Source of the DNA: Algoriphagus chordae
Lineage (GTDB): Bacteria; Bacteroidota; Bacteroidia; Cytophagales; Cyclobacteriaceae
Assembly (NCBI RefSeq): GCF_003254055.1
Contig: NZ_QKZT01000005.1
Coordinates: 186,001 to 250,000, forward strand
Reading direction: 5' to 3'
DNA length: 64,000 bases
The position numbers and the translations under genes are program-made. Under the pieces are notes generated by a model. That model ran no database searches. It was not told the DNA's origin and worked only from the letters and a program-made list of their open reading frames with translations. The stretch's first letter is position 1, and every line of letters begins with the position of its first letter. Positions 43,440-53,884 of this stretch are shown piece after piece.

Positions 43440-46400
43440 ATGCGGTACAAATTTTACCAAAACCTCTGGTTGATTGTATTTTCCTTGTGTATAAGCGTCA
43501 CCATGGCGCAGGCACAAGAAGTACAAATCACTGGAACTGTTTTAGATGAAACAGACATGGCTCTGCCTGGAGTCACGGTTCTATTAAAAGGCACAACAAC
43601 AGGTACAACTACTGATCTCGATGGAAAATACAGCATTAATGCTACACGTGATGGCGTGTTAGTATTTTCATTTATTGGGTATGATCCAATCGAAATGGCT
43701 ATTGGAAATCAGTCAGTAATAGATTTGAGAATGAACCCTAACACTTCCGATTTGGAAGAGGTGGTGGTGATTGGCTATGGTTCTGCCAAGAAACGAGATG
43801 TGACTGGTGCAGTATCATCTGTCAACCCAAGCAAGCTCGAAAATGAAAACCCAAATTCGGTACAGGATATCCTAAGAGGAAATGCAGCTGGACTGAATGT
43901 AGGTCTAAGTACTTCTGCCAAAGGTGGTGGATCACTTCAAATTAGAGGGCAGACTTCCTTAAATGCGGGAAATTCTCCTCTATTGGTTTTGGACGGGGCT
44001 ATCTACTATGGTGAATTAGCTGATATCAATCCTAATGATATTGAAAACTTAGAAGTCCTTAAGGATGCAAGTGCTGCGGCAGTTTTTGGAGCAAAGGCTG
44101 CTAATGGTGTAATCTTGATCACTACCAAAAAAGGTACAATTGGAAAGCCAACTATCAAATTCAATGCAAATGCTGGCCTTGCCACCACTGCTACTTTCCC
44201 TGATGTATATGGACCTGACGAGTTTATAAGCTGGAGAGAAGACGTTTTCAAAAGTATCAATGCTGGTGGATACCAGCCTTATGAATTCTCTGACCCAAGC
44301 ACTCTACCAAGTGATATTTCATTGGAAGATTGGATGGCATACGATGGATCTTCCGGTGACCCTACTACAGTTTGGCTACAAAGGTTAAACATGCAGCCTG
44401 TAGAAATTGAAAATTACAAAGCTGGAAATTCTGTTGACTGGAGAGATAAAATTTTCCAGACTGGTTTCCGACAAGATTATACTGTAAGTCTTTCTGGTAG
44501 AACTGAAAACATCAATTATTACTGGTCTGTCGGATATATGAATAATGAAGGCATCATAATCGGTGATGAATATGAAACAATTCGTACCAGAGTCAATCTT
44601 GAAGGCAAAGTTAATAAGTGGCTGTCAGTAGGAATGAACGTTCAATTTGCAACACAAGATGAGAGTAACGTGCCAGTTAGCTGGGGACTTTACAGAACTC
44701 TATCTCCATGGGGATCAGAATACAATGAGGATGGCACTTACAGGTGGAGACCAAATGATGAGCAAAGTGGAGGAACACATCCATTTTATGACAGAACCTA
44801 TATCGATAGAGTTGACAGAGATGTCAATATCAACTCTACCTTCTTTGCAGCAGTTAAGCTTCCATTTGGTTTCAATTTCAGAACCAACTTCACGCCTAGA
44901 TTTGAGTATTACGAATACTTCAACCATCAATCTGCAGAGCACGAAGTATGGGGAGCATCTGGAGGAATTGCTTCTAGAAGACAGCGGAAAGAATACTACT
45001 GGCAAATTGATAATATCCTGACTTGGCAGAAGACTTTTGCTGAGAAGCATGACTTCAATGCTACTTTCTTGGTAAATGCTGAGAAATTCCAGTCATGGGA
45101 TAATACGATGACCAACAATGGTTTTGAACCTCATGATCGTCTTGGCTATCATAACATTGGTGGTGGTATCAACCCACTTATTTCCAGTAACGACGAATAT
45201 AGTACAGGTGATGCTCTGATGGGGCGTTTAATCTACTCTTATGATGGAAAATACTCTACTACCCTATCAGTTAGACGGGATGGTTATTCTGCCTTTGGTC
45301 AGAGTAATCCTAGAGCACTTTTCTATTCAGCTGCAGTTGGATGGGTTTTCTCAGATGAAAATTTCATCAATATTGATTGGCTAGACTTCGGTAAAATGAG
45401 ATTTTCATGGGGAAGTAACGGTAACAGAGATATCGGTAGGTATGTAGCACTTTCTGATTTGAATACAGGTAAGTATTTCTACGAAAGACCAAGTGGGGAA
45501 CTTTACCTTGTAAATCAGCTCTATGTAAATAGAATGCAAAATGATAATCTGCAATGGGAAAGAACAGAATCCTTCAACTTAGGTATTGACTTCTCTATAC
45601 TCAAAACAAGATTGACTGGTACACTTGAGATGTACAAAATGTCCACTAGAGATTTGCTTGTACAGAGAAGCTTACCGGATTTCCTAGGTTTCAACTATGT
45701 TTGGGATAACCTAGGACAGGTAGATAACAAGGGTTTCGAACTAACCTTGAATTCAACAAATTTTGAAAGAAGTAACTTCGTTTGGAGAACGACTGCCAAT
45801 TTCCAATTGAACAGAAATGAAATTGTAAGCCTGTATGGTGATTTGGACGAAAATGGTGTGGAACTAGATGACCCAAGCAACGGCTGGTTCATTGGTCATG
45901 CTATCGACCAGATTTGGAATTATAAAACCTTAGGAATTTATCAATCTGATGAAGCTGATTTAGCCGATAGTTATGGCGTGAAACCAGGTGATTTCAAAGT
46001 TGAAGATGTTGATGGAGATGGTAAATACACCAATGCTGACAGACAATTCCAAGGATATACAGAACCTAGATTCCGTTGGAGCTTGAGAAATGAGTTTACG
46101 ATGTTCAAAAACATAGACTTCTCTTTCATGCTTTATTCCTACTGGGGACATGATGGCTCTTTCAACCAAATGAAAAACAGAGATGGATTCTTGGATAGAA
46201 CTAGCTCTTATGTGACTCCATATTGGACCGAAGATAATCCAAACAATGAATGGGCGAGACTAAACTCAAGTGAAGGTAGTGCCGGTGGTTATAGCATTTA
46301 CCGCAAAAAGTCCTTTATCCGTCTAGAAAATATTTCTATGGGTTATAATTTCCCTAAGCAATTGATAGAAAAGGCTAAGATCACAAATCTTCGTGTGTAC

Positions 46401-46511
46401 GGAAGTATTAGAAATGTAGGATACTATGCGCCACAGTGGGACTTCTGGGATCCAGAAAACTCAGGACCTATCCCAAGATATTTCTCGCTTGGAATTGATG
46501 TTACATTGTAA
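43440..46511 (+). CDS. SusC/RagA family TonB-linked outer membrane transporter
   Basis: 1023 aa, same architecture as the first SusC: leader to AQAQ, CarboxypepD_reg-like domain (GTVLDETDMALPGVTVLLKG), EEVVVIGYGSAKKRDVTGAV, plug with LQIRGQTSLNAGNSPLLVLDG, and a barrel ending FSLGIDVTL. The plug contains KVEDVDGDGKYTNAD, an EF-hand-like calcium loop in the same place as its paralogue. It diverges from the first SusC enough in the barrel that a different oligosaccharide is likely. Its SusD partner follows after 18 nt. Confidence 0.95.
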   Translation: MRYKFYQNLWLIVFSLCISVTMAQAQEVQITGTVLDETDMALPGVTVLLKGTTTGTTTDLDGKYSINATRDGVLVFSFIGYDPIEMAIGNQSVIDLRMNPNTSDLEEVVVIGYGSAKKRDVTGAVSSVNPSKLENENPNSVQDILRGNAAGLNVGLSTSAKGGGSLQIRGQTSLNAGNSPLLVLDGAIYYGELADINPNDIENLEVLKDASAAAVFGAKAANGVILITTKKGTIGKPTIKFNANAGLATTATFPDVYGPDEFISWREDVFKSINAGGYQPYEFSDPSTLPSDISLEDWMAYDGSSGDPTTVWLQRLNMQPVEIENYKAGNSVDWRDKIFQTGFRQDYTVSLSGRTENINYYWSVGYMNNEGIIIGDEYETIRTRVNLEGKVNKWLSVGMNVQFATQDESNVPVSWGLYRTLSPWGSEYNEDGTYRWRPNDEQSGGTHPFYDRTYIDRVDRDVNINSTFFAAVKLPFGFNFRTNFTPRFEYYEYFNHQSAEHEVWGASGGIASRRQRKEYYWQIDNILTWQKTFAEKHDFNATFLVNAEKFQSWDNTMTNNGFEPHDRLGYHNIGGGINPLISSNDEYSTGDALMGRLIYSYDGKYSTTLSVRRDGYSAFGQSNPRALFYSAAVGWVFSDENFINIDWLDFGKMRFSWGSNGNRDIGRYVALSDLNTGKYFYERPSGELYLVNQLYVNRMQNDNLQWERTESFNLGIDFSILKTRLTGTLEMYKMSTRDLLVQRSLPDFLGFNYVWDNLGQVDNKGFELTLNSTNFERSNFVWRTTANFQLNRNEIVSLYGDLDENGVELDDPSNGWFIGHAIDQIWNYKTLGIYQSDEADLADSYGVKPGDFKVEDVDGDGKYTNADRQFQGYTEPRFRWSLRNEFTMFKNIDFSFMLYSYWGHDGSFNQMKNRDGFLDRTSSYVTPYWTEDNPNNEWARLNSSEGSAGGYSIYRKKSFIRLENISMGYNFPKQLIEKAKITNLRVYGSIRNVGYYAPQWDFWDPENSGPIPRYFSLGIDVTL

Positions 46512-46529
46512 GCCTAAAAAAACATTAAA

Positions 46530-48368
46530 ATGAATATAAGAAGTAAAACAAACTCAATAAAAATCCTTTTGACAGGATTGATTATAGCAGTTACTTCAGG
46601 TTGTAATGAAGATTGGTTGGAGCCAAAGCCCCTATCTTTCTACTCTCCTGAGAACACCTATAATGAAGCAAGTGGTTTATGGGCAGCCCTGGTTGCCTGT
46701 GAAAGAAACATGCGCCATGAATATACTGGTGATGGCTCCCCTATCCTTACGGAACATATTTTCTCTGAAGTAGCAATTGAAGGTACTACGGATAAATCTG
46801 GACCTGCACAGGATATGAATCTGCTCATTACTCCAGATGCCAACCTTAACTCTGTAAATACTAACCGAATCGGATGGTACTGGTATGAGGGTTATAAGGG
46901 TGTGAAGTATGCCAATACGGTAGTATCTAGAATAGATGAACCACAGAATTATGAATCTGAAGCAGAAAGAAACCATCTATTAGCTACAGCATATTTCCAC
47001 AGATCGCTACGTTACTATAGATTAACTCAGCAATTTGGAGATATCCCTTTGATTTTAGAGGAAATTACCGAACCTAAGCTTGACTTCTACTCTACTGAGC
47101 GAACAGTAATCCTCAAAAAGATGAAGGAAGATCTTGAGTGGGGAGAGGAATGGATTCCAGAAGTAATGGATAGAGGGAGAGTTCCTAAGGGTGCTCTTCA
47201 ACACCTGTTGATCAAAATCAACCTAGCACTAGGAGAATTTCAAGATGCAATTGATGTAGCAAATAGACTAATCGATGGTGGTCAGTACGCTTTAATGACT
47301 GGGAGATTTGGAGTAGATGCAGCGGATGAGACGAAGAACGTAGTATGGGATCTGCATAGACCCGAGAACAAATCTACCGTAACCAATACTGAATCTATTC
47401 TTCTTGTAATGGATAGAATCGATACTGACGGAAGTTCTGGAGGTATTATCACGATGAGAAATGCTGTTCCTTTCTGGGGATCTAACATCAACACTCCTGC
47501 CGGAAATAAGGGAACTTCAGATGTAGCAAATCGACCTATACCTCAAGTAGAGCAAATCGGGAGAGGTATTGGTAGATTAAGAGGAACCTGGTATCATCAA
47601 AGTATGATTTGGGATGACGAAAACGACTTAAGACATGCGCCGGGTAACTGGATGAATATGACAGATCTTGTATACAACAATCCTGGCATTGAAGGAGAAG
47701 ATGAATACTACGGTAAAAATCTTGAATTCAGAAATGAGGATGATGTGGTATTAGTAGTGGATACTATCAGAAGCTGGTTCTCTTGGCCTCATTACAAGTT
47801 GTTTGTTCCAGATCCTAAAAGAACACAACCTCAAGGTGGAAATACAGACTGGTATATTTTCAGATTAGCGGAATCTTACCTATTAAGAGCTGAAGCAAAA
47901 GTCTGGATGGGTGATCTAGCTGGGGCTGCCGCAGATATTAATGCGGTAAGAACTAGAGCAGGAGCTGCTCCTTATGATGCTGGCGATATCAATATCGGTA
48001 CGGTATTGGACGAAAGAGCTAGAGAACTATACTATGAAGAGCCTAGAAAAACTGAGTTGACAAGAATGGCAAGAATATTTGCGATGACTGGCAAAACGGC
48101 TTACAATGGCAAGTCCTATAGTGAGGCAGACTTCTCTCAAAACAATTTCTTTTATGATAGAATTATGGAAGTAACAGATTACTACAACAAGGGTGTATTT
48201 ACCAGACACGGTGATACCTATACCTTGAGTCCTTACCACGTGCTGTGGCCAATTCCACAAAACGCAATTAATTCAAACACCAAAGGTCACCTTAATCAAA
48301 ATGAAGGTTACTACGGTTCTGAAAACAACATCCCACCTCTTACTGATATCGAACAAGAAGAAGGATAA
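46530..48368 (+). CDS. RagB/SusD family surface glycan-binding lipoprotein
   Basis: 612 aa. Lipobox TSGC (Cys25) and the SusD start [43 protein letters not shown] and the end [23 protein letters not shown] are diagnostic. It is 55 residues longer than the neighbouring SusD paralogue, mainly in the middle, which may form an extra binding surface. It is co-transcribed with the second susC, and a strong terminator follows. Confidence 0.94.
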   Translation: MNIRSKTNSIKILLTGLIIAVTSGCNEDWLEPKPLSFYSPENTYNEASGLWAALVACERNMRHEYTGDGSPILTEHIFSEVAIEGTTDKSGPAQDMNLLITPDANLNSVNTNRIGWYWYEGYKGVKYANTVVSRIDEPQNYESEAERNHLLATAYFHRSLRYYRLTQQFGDIPLILEEITEPKLDFYSTERTVILKKMKEDLEWGEEWIPEVMDRGRVPKGALQHLLIKINLALGEFQDAIDVANRLIDGGQYALMTGRFGVDAADETKNVVWDLHRPENKSTVTNTESILLVMDRIDTDGSSGGIITMRNAVPFWGSNINTPAGNKGTSDVANRPIPQVEQIGRGIGRLRGTWYHQSMIWDDENDLRHAPGNWMNMTDLVYNNPGIEGEDEYYGKNLEFRNEDDVVLVVDTIRSWFSWPHYKLFVPDPKRTQPQGGNTDWYIFRLAESYLLRAEAKVWMGDLAGAAADINAVRTRAGAAPYDAGDINIGTVLDERARELYYEEPRKTELTRMARIFAMTGKTAYNGKSYSEADFSQNNFFYDRIMEVTDYYNKGVFTRHGDTYTLSPYHVLWPIPQNAINSNTKGHLNQNEGYYGSENNIPPLTDIEQEEG

Positions 48369-48439
48369 TTATGTTTTCAATTCCTTTATCTAGCTAGTGC
48401 GTTATATTCACTACTCTACCTAAAGGAAATACAAGTATT

Positions 48440-48474
48440 GGAGGCCAGTTTAATCAACTGGCCTCCTTTTTTTT
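48440..48474 (+). terminator. Terminator of second susCD pair
   Basis: GGAGGCCAGTT (48440-48450) pairs with AACTGGCCTCC (48456-48466) and is followed by nine T residues. Confidence 0.92.
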
Positions 48475-48533
48475 TAGATGACTTTAAGAATTATCAGATT
48501 TCATTAACGCTCTGAAGGTAAAGTCTCTCGGGT

Positions 48534-48567
48534 AAAAAAAATGCTACTACGAGATCGCAGTAGCATT
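48534..48567 (-). terminator. Terminator of lacI-family gene
   Basis: AATGCTACT (48540-48548) pairs with AGTAGCATT (48559-48567). Read on the minus strand, the stem is followed by a T-run (A-run at 48534-48540 on the plus strand). Confidence 0.85.
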
Positions 48568-48588
48568 ATGCAAGGGTTTTAGTTAGTA

Positions 48589-49611
48589 TTATTCTACCAA
48601 AGTTGATTCTCGGATGGTAAGCTTTGAAGGGATGGTAATCACCTGGTCAATTAGCTCATATTGTTTTGGTTTAGTCAATTTCTTGATCAGTAAATTGGCA
48701 CATTCATTCCCTATAGACATGGCTGGCTGAGTGATCGTAGTAAGCGATGGATTCAGTATTCCTGCTATTGAGGTATTGGAAAAACTTATCAACTTAAGAT
48801 CTGAGGGTATCCTCAATTTAGTCCTCTTAACAGCAAGATAGGTGGCAAATGCCAATTTCTCCACAGAAGCTAAAATACCATCTGGTCTGTTGGAAGAAAG
48901 CAGCAATTCCTCTATTAATTCAACATTACGCTCTTCTTCGTGACTACAATATAGAGTCATAGACGGATCCAATTCCCACCCCTCACTTTTGATAGCATCA
49001 TTATATCCGCGTTGTCTTTCTTTGCTTATCGACAAATCTTTACCCAGCGTAAGCAGTGTAATGTTTTTACAGCCTTGTTGGATTAGATGTTTTGTTGCCT
49101 CAAAAGCAGATTCATAGTCATTAGTAATAAATTTAGTGGTAGGGATTTCAGACCTGATTCTATCAAAAAATATCACAGGAAGACCACGATCATGCAATTT
49201 CTGCAAATGTGAAACATCACTAGTTTGACTAGTAACCGACATTGCAATGGCATCTGCCCTACCATTGAGAAGCAAATTCACAATTTTTTGCTCACGCTCT
49301 AAATCCTCATGCGTGTTGTAAATCAGAAGATGGTAACCTTGTTCTTGTGCGATCTCTTCTATTCCATCTACGACTTGAGCAAAAAAGCTATTTATCCGCT
49401 CAGGAATAATTACGGCAATGGTTTTACTTTTATTCTCTCTCAAACTCCTCGCAAAAGGGTTTGCGTGATAGTTTAGCTTTTCAGCCATACTTATCACTTT
49501 TTTCTTAGTTGCTTCACTTATTTCATAGCTGTCATTCAATGCTCTAGAAACAGTGGATGGCGCAAGTTTTAATTCTGCGGCCAATTCTTTTAGACTAATA
49601 CCTCCGGCCAT
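48589..49611 (-). CDS. LacI family transcriptional regulator
   Basis: 340 aa from the ATG at 49611; a TTG at 49647 would add 12 residues ahead of the helix-turn-helix and is less likely. HTH of LacI type (ISLKELAAELKLAPSTVSRALND, residues 4-26), hinge helix about 48-58 (NPFARSLRENKS), then a periplasmic-binding-protein-like sensor domain with ISFSNTSIAGILNPSLTTI. It is divergent from uxaC. Four matching LacI-type sites, one in its own promoter region, make it the probable repressor of the whole locus, and a uronate-derived inducer is likely. Confidence 0.93.
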   Translation of the reverse strand: MAGGISLKELAAELKLAPSTVSRALNDSYEISEATKKKVISMAEKLNYHANPFARSLRENKSKTIAVIIPERINSFFAQVVDGIEEIAQEQGYHLLIYNTHEDLEREQKIVNLLLNGRADAIAMSVTSQTSDVSHLQKLHDRGLPVIFFDRIRSEIPTTKFITNDYESAFEATKHLIQQGCKNITLLTLGKDLSISKERQRGYNDAIKSEGWELDPSMTLYCSHEEERNVELIEELLLSSNRPDGILASVEKLAFATYLAVKRTKLRIPSDLKLISFSNTSIAGILNPSLTTITQPAMSIGNECANLLIKKLTKPKQYELIDQVITIPSKLTIRESTLVE

Positions 49612-49685
49612 GGTGATTGGGTTATTGTTAAGATGTTGAAAGTACAAATATTGCTTGAATAAGGGCTATACCAAATGCAATATTT

Positions 49686-49699
49686 CGAAATCGATTCCG
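49686..49699. promoter_or_regulatory. LacI-type operator, site D (lacI-uxaC gap)
   Basis: CGAAATCGATTCCG, fitting CGmAAwCGATTnCG, lies 75 nt from the lacI-type ATG and 81 nt from the uxaC ATG. It sits 21 nt upstream of a -7-like box of uxaC, over the -33 region, where binding would block initiation. Confidence 0.75.
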
Positions 49700-49720
49700 C
49701 ATTTTCTTACCTAATTACAG

Positions 49721-49728
49721 TAGTTTCG
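49721..49728 (+). promoter_or_regulatory. -7-like box of uxaC operon
   Basis: TAGTTTCG has one mismatch to TAnnTTTG and lies 52 nt before the uxaC ATG. Confidence 0.35.
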
Positions 49729-49779
49729 GGGTATTTTTAAGTCTACATATGAGATTTACCATTTTAGCCCATTTAACCC

Positions 49780-51219
49780 ATGCCCTATTCAACTAATAAA
49801 GCATCCTTTTTATCGGATGATTTTTTATTGCAAAATGATTTTGCCAAAACGCTTTATCATCAGTATGCTAAGGATTTGCCAATCATAGATTATCATAATC
49901 ACTTGCCGCCTGCTGAAATCAATGCAGACAAAAAGTTTGACAACATCTCCAAAAGTTGGCTTGCTGGTGATCATTACAAATGGAGAGCGATGCGAACCTT
50001 CGGCATCAATGAAAAGTTCATAACAGGTGATGCTTCAGATGAAGCGAAATTCCATTCCTGGGCGAAGACTTTGCCAAATACACTTAGAAATCCTCTTTAT
50101 CACTGGTCTCATCTGGAGCTGAAACGATATTTTGGAGTGGATGAATTACTGTCTGAAAGCAACGCTTCAGAGATTTATCAACATTGCAACTCACTCCTCC
50201 AGCAAGACACACACTCTACTCAAGGTCTGCTCAAGCAGATGAAAGTCGAAGTTGTATGCTCTACTGATGATCCTATAGATTCACTAGACCAGCATGTATC
50301 CTTTCACAAAAAGGATAGTTCCCTTGGTATGTATCCTGCTTTTCGTCCTGATAAATCATTTGCAGTAGAAAACCCTACCTCTTATAATGCCTATATCACG
50401 AACTTAGCAGCATCTACGGGATTTGAAATCACCTCCTATGATAAATTGTTGGAGGCCATGAGCAAAAGAATCGATTACTTCCACCTACGTGGTGGTAGGC
50501 TCGCTGATCATGGACTTGAGCAATTGTATTTCTTCAAAAAAGAAGCATACTCTATAGACCAGCTATTTAAGCAAGTAACCTCTGGCCATGAGCTATCCAA
50601 AGAAGAGATTGATTTCTTCAAATACACGACGCTCCTTGCACTATGCAAAATGTACCATGCCAAAGGATGGGTACAGCAATTCCATTTGGGAGCTTTGAGA
50701 AACACAAATGAGCGTTCGCTAAGAATACTAGGCCCTGATACCGGCTATGATTCAATTGGTGATTTTGATCAGTCGACAGCTATGGCAGGCTTTTTCAATG
50801 AATTAAATTCAGATGATCAGCTCTGCAAAACCATTATATACAACCTCAATCCACGTGACAATGAGGTTTTTGCTACCATGATCGGAAACTATAACGATGG
50901 CTCCATCAAGGGAAAAATACAATTCGGCTCTGGCTGGTGGTATCTGGATCAGAAAGATGGAATGGAAAAGCAAATCAACACACTTTCCAATATGGGCCTA
51001 ATCAGCTGCTTCATAGGCATGCTTACCGATTCCCGCAGCTTTCTCTCTTTTCCTCGACACGAGTATTTCAGGAGAATTCTTTGCAATCTTTTTGCAAAGG
51101 ATGTAGCTAACGGAGAATTGCCTTGGGATGAAAAATGGTTAGGAGGTATTATTTCTGATATCTGCTACAATAACGCAAAACAATATTTTGACTTTAGTCC
51201 AAAAAACATTCAGGTATAA
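49780..51219 (+). CDS. uxaC: Glucuronate isomerase (uronate isomerase)
   Basis: 479 aa, normal for UxaC. It isomerises D-glucuronate to D-fructuronate (and galacturonate to tagaturonate). Recognisable are PIIDYHNHLPP (metal-ligand His residues), DHYKWRAMRTFGI, CSTDDPIDSLDQH, PAFRPDK, FHLGALRNTN and GMLTDSRSFLSFPRHEYFRRILC near the end. It belongs to the amidohydrolase superfamily. First gene of the uronate operon; the next gene starts after 2 nt. A LacI-type operator lies upstream. Confidence 0.96.
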   Translation: MPYSTNKASFLSDDFLLQNDFAKTLYHQYAKDLPIIDYHNHLPPAEINADKKFDNISKSWLAGDHYKWRAMRTFGINEKFITGDASDEAKFHSWAKTLPNTLRNPLYHWSHLELKRYFGVDELLSESNASEIYQHCNSLLQQDTHSTQGLLKQMKVEVVCSTDDPIDSLDQHVSFHKKDSSLGMYPAFRPDKSFAVENPTSYNAYITNLAASTGFEITSYDKLLEAMSKRIDYFHLRGGRLADHGLEQLYFFKKEAYSIDQLFKQVTSGHELSKEEIDFFKYTTLLALCKMYHAKGWVQQFHLGALRNTNERSLRILGPDTGYDSIGDFDQSTAMAGFFNELNSDDQLCKTIIYNLNPRDNEVFATMIGNYNDGSIKGKIQFGSGWWYLDQKDGMEKQINTLSNMGLISCFIGMLTDSRSFLSFPRHEYFRRILCNLFAKDVANGELPWDEKWLGGIISDICYNNAKQYFDFSPKNIQV

Positions 51220-51221
51220 TT

Positions 51222-52040
51222 ATGAGTAGTTCACTATTCTCTCTCGAAGGGAAAAAAATAGCCTTTTCCGGTGCCACCGGAGTATTGGGGCAATCCATGA
51301 GTTTGTACCTCGCCAAAGAAGGTGCAGAAGTTTTGATTCTAGGTCGAAATCCAGCGAAAGTTGCTGATCTTGTAAAGGAAATTAAAGACACAGGAGGAAA
51401 AGCATTTGGCTATATCTGTGATGTCACTGATGAAGCTAGCATCCAAGGAGCCTATGCAGAAATAGAAAATGAGCATGGTTATATTGATATTCTGATCAAT
51501 GCTGCTGGTGGAAATATGCCCGGTGCAGTTATCACACCAGACAAAACACTGAAAGATCTAGAATTAGATTCCTTACGCAAAGTAATGGATCTCAATTATC
51601 TCGGTACAGCCATCCCCTCACAGGTTCTTTTCCCACTCATGCTAAAGAATGGTAAGGGAAACATTATTAATATCAGTTCAATGGCAGCATCAAGACCGAT
51701 GACTCGAGTTCTAGGCTACGCTTCTGCCAAAGCAGCAATAGACAATCTCACCAAGTTTTTGTCGGTAGAACTATGCACAAAACATGGTGCTGGCTACAGA
51801 GTAAATGCCCTTGCTCCGGGATTTTTCTTAACGGAACAGAACAGAGCATTACTCACCGAGGCAGACGGAAGCTTAACTGGCAGAGGAAACCAGATTATCA
51901 AACATACTCCTATGGATAGATTTGGCAAGCCGGAGGATTTACTTGGCACCTTGCATTGGTTATGTGCAGATGCCTCTGCGTTCGTTACAGGCACTATCGT
52001 CGCTGTAGATGGTGGTTTTGGCGCATATTCAGGTGTTTAA
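51222..52040 (+). CDS. SDR family D-mannonate oxidoreductase (fructuronate reductase)
   Basis: 272 aa short-chain dehydrogenase: cofactor motif SGATGVLGQS near residues 16-25, NAAGG, catalytic Ser152 or 153, Tyr166 and Lys170 (GYASAK). In Bacteroidetes and Firmicutes an SDR replaces the long-chain UxuB and reduces D-fructuronate to D-mannonate. Placement between uxaC and uxuA makes that role likely; specificity is inferred from context. Confidence 0.9.
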   Translation: MSSSLFSLEGKKIAFSGATGVLGQSMSLYLAKEGAEVLILGRNPAKVADLVKEIKDTGGKAFGYICDVTDEASIQGAYAEIENEHGYIDILINAAGGNMPGAVITPDKTLKDLELDSLRKVMDLNYLGTAIPSQVLFPLMLKNGKGNIINISSMAASRPMTRVLGYASAKAAIDNLTKFLSVELCTKHGAGYRVNALAPGFFLTEQNRALLTEADGSLTGRGNQIIKHTPMDRFGKPEDLLGTLHWLCADASAFVTGTIVAVDGGFGAYSGV

Positions 52041-52088
52041 GAATCTCAAATTTCAAAATCTCAAATTCGTAGTACTATGACTTATAAA

Positions 52089-53252
52089 ATGGAACAAACC
52101 ATGCGCTGGTATGGACCAAATGATCCAGTTAGCTTACGAGATATTCTCCAGTCTGGAGCAAGCGGAATCGTAACAGCACTTCATCATATTCCAAACGGTG
52201 AAACATGGTCTAGAGAAGAAATAAAAAAACGTAAAAACATCATCGAAGCGGCGGGCTTGACCTGGTCCGTAGTAGAATCCGTTCCCGTTCATGAAGTGAT
52301 CAAAACACGGTCTGGAGATTACGTCCAGGTAATCGAAAATTATAAAGAAACCATACGTAACCTTGCTGCAGAAGGCATTTTTACGGTTTGCTACAACTTT
52401 ATGCCGATTCTAGATTGGACTAGAACCGACCTTGAGTATGAGTTGCCAAATGGCGTAAAAGCTCTTTTGTATGAGAAAAAAGCTGTTCAAGCATTTGACC
52501 TTTTTATCCTAGAACGAGAAGAAGCAAAAGCTGAATACTCAGCTGAAGAATATGCGGAAGTAAAGACTTACTACAAGGCTCTCAGTCCAGCCAAACGTCA
52601 AATGATTTTTGACAATATGCTGAAAGGACTTCCAGGTTCGGAGATCGGCTATACCTTGGAAGAATTCAAATCCATGCTAGCAACTTATGACGGAATTGAT
52701 GCCGCCAAGCTTGCCGATCATCTCAGATTATTTTTGGATGCCATTGTACCTGTAGCTGAAGAAAATGGAGTTTGCGTAGCAATCCACCCAGATGACCCTC
52801 CTTTTTCACTTTTTGGCCTACCTAGAATCATGAGTACTGCAGAAGATGCAAGAAGAATTCTAAGAGACCAACCTAGCCCTTCCAACGGCTTAACATTCTG
52901 TACTGGTTCTTTTGGGGTGAGAGCAGACAATGATCTTCCAGCTATGGTTAGAGAATTTGGAGATAATATCCACTTTATCCATTTGCGCAGCACCAAAAGA
53001 GATGAGGCAGGAAATTTCTTTGAAGACAACCACTTGGAAGGAAATGTCCCGATGGTAGCTGTGATCGATGAACTCATTCAGGTACAGCAGAAGCGAGGCA
53101 AAAGTCTGCCAATGCGTCCAGATCATGGTCATTTGATGTTGGATGATTTGAACAAAAAAACTAACCCTGGCTACTCTGCTATCGGAAGGTTAAAAGGTCT
53201 TGCGGAAATAAGAGGTGTGGAAGCAGCTTTACTATATAGTCAGAATAAATGA
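52089..53252 (+). CDS. uxuA: Mannonate dehydratase
   Basis: 387 aa from the second in-frame ATG, at 52089, where [16 protein letters not shown] matches the usual family start; the first ATG is at 52077. TIM-barrel metal enzyme that dehydrates D-mannonate to 2-keto-3-deoxygluconate. [36 protein letters not shown] and [12 protein letters not shown] are diagnostic metal/substrate segments. Its end overlaps the acetyltransferase start by 4 bp. The 2-keto-3-deoxygluconate kinase and aldolase are not in the window. Confidence 0.95.
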   Translation: MEQTMRWYGPNDPVSLRDILQSGASGIVTALHHIPNGETWSREEIKKRKNIIEAAGLTWSVVESVPVHEVIKTRSGDYVQVIENYKETIRNLAAEGIFTVCYNFMPILDWTRTDLEYELPNGVKALLYEKKAVQAFDLFILEREEAKAEYSAEEYAEVKTYYKALSPAKRQMIFDNMLKGLPGSEIGYTLEEFKSMLATYDGIDAAKLADHLRLFLDAIVPVAEENGVCVAIHPDDPPFSLFGLPRIMSTAEDARRILRDQPSPSNGLTFCTGSFGVRADNDLPAMVREFGDNIHFIHLRSTKRDEAGNFFEDNHLEGNVPMVAVIDELIQVQQKRGKSLPMRPDHGHLMLDDLNKKTNPGYSAIGRLKGLAEIRGVEAALLYSQNK

Positions 53253-53803
53253 CAGAAAAGGAGAAAATGCTAGCAGGCGAGCTTTACCAAGCCGGGGATC
53301 CGGATTTGGTGGAAGAGCGTTTGAAAGTTCGAAAATTAGTAAAAGTTTTTAATGATTCAGATCCTGAAGACACTGAGCTGAGGGTCTCATTAATGAGGCA
53401 AATTTTCGGAAAAGCTGGCAAAAACTTCTGGGTAGAGCCTCCTTTTCACTGTGACTACGGATCAAACATTGAAGTTGGAGATGATGTATTCTTCAACTTC
53501 AATTGTGTAGTCCTGGATATTTGCAAGGTGACTTTGGGAAATCGGGTAATGGTCGCACCGAATGTCCAATTTTATGCAGCGACACATCCACTTGATCACA
53601 AAACCAGAGGGGAAATGTGGGAATATGGTAAGCCTATCAGTATAGGAGATGATGTATGGATCGGCGGATCGGCTGTAATATGTCCTGGTGTAACTATAGG
53701 AGACAGAACTGTAGTAGCTGCAGGTGCTGTAGTGACTAAAAGTTTTCCTTCAGACCTGGTCATTGGAGGAAATCCTGCTAAAGTGATCAAGCAACTGGAA
53801 TAA
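53249..53803 (+). CDS. Sugar O-acetyltransferase (maltose/galactoside type, LbH fold)
   Basis: 184 aa. N-terminal maltose acetyltransferase domain ([20 protein letters not shown]), then a left-handed beta helix with hexapeptide repeats. The catalytic histidine lies in YAATHPLD, and the C-terminal cap ends [11 protein letters not shown]. It transfers acetyl from acetyl-CoA to a sugar hydroxyl in the cytosol. The 4-bp overlap with uxuA indicates translational coupling to uronate breakdown, perhaps to detoxify or export excess sugar. The true substrate is unknown. Confidence 0.9.
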   Translation: MTEKEKMLAGELYQAGDPDLVEERLKVRKLVKVFNDSDPEDTELRVSLMRQIFGKAGKNFWVEPPFHCDYGSNIEVGDDVFFNFNCVVLDICKVTLGNRVMVAPNVQFYAATHPLDHKTRGEMWEYGKPISIGDDVWIGGSAVICPGVTIGDRTVVAAGAVVTKSFPSDLVIGGNPAKVIKQLE

Positions 53804-53841
53804 GCATGTATCCATTTTCTTTTTTTTGAAAAACTATTTAC

Positions 53842-53849
53842 TATTTTTG
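53842..53849 (+). promoter_or_regulatory. -7 box of UDP-glucuronate decarboxylase gene
   Basis: TATTTTTG, an exact TAnnTTTG match, 35 nt before the ATG at 53885. This suggests transcription independent of the uronate operon. Confidence 0.5.
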
Positions 53850-53884
53850 ACTACAATTGTTTTTAAACTTTTTCTATATATCTA

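Noticed and set aside
52044..52070. Direct repeat ATCTCAAATT between the SDR and uxuA genes
   Set aside because: Short A/T-rich duplication of a type common in intergenic DNA of this phylum; no regulatory meaning visible.
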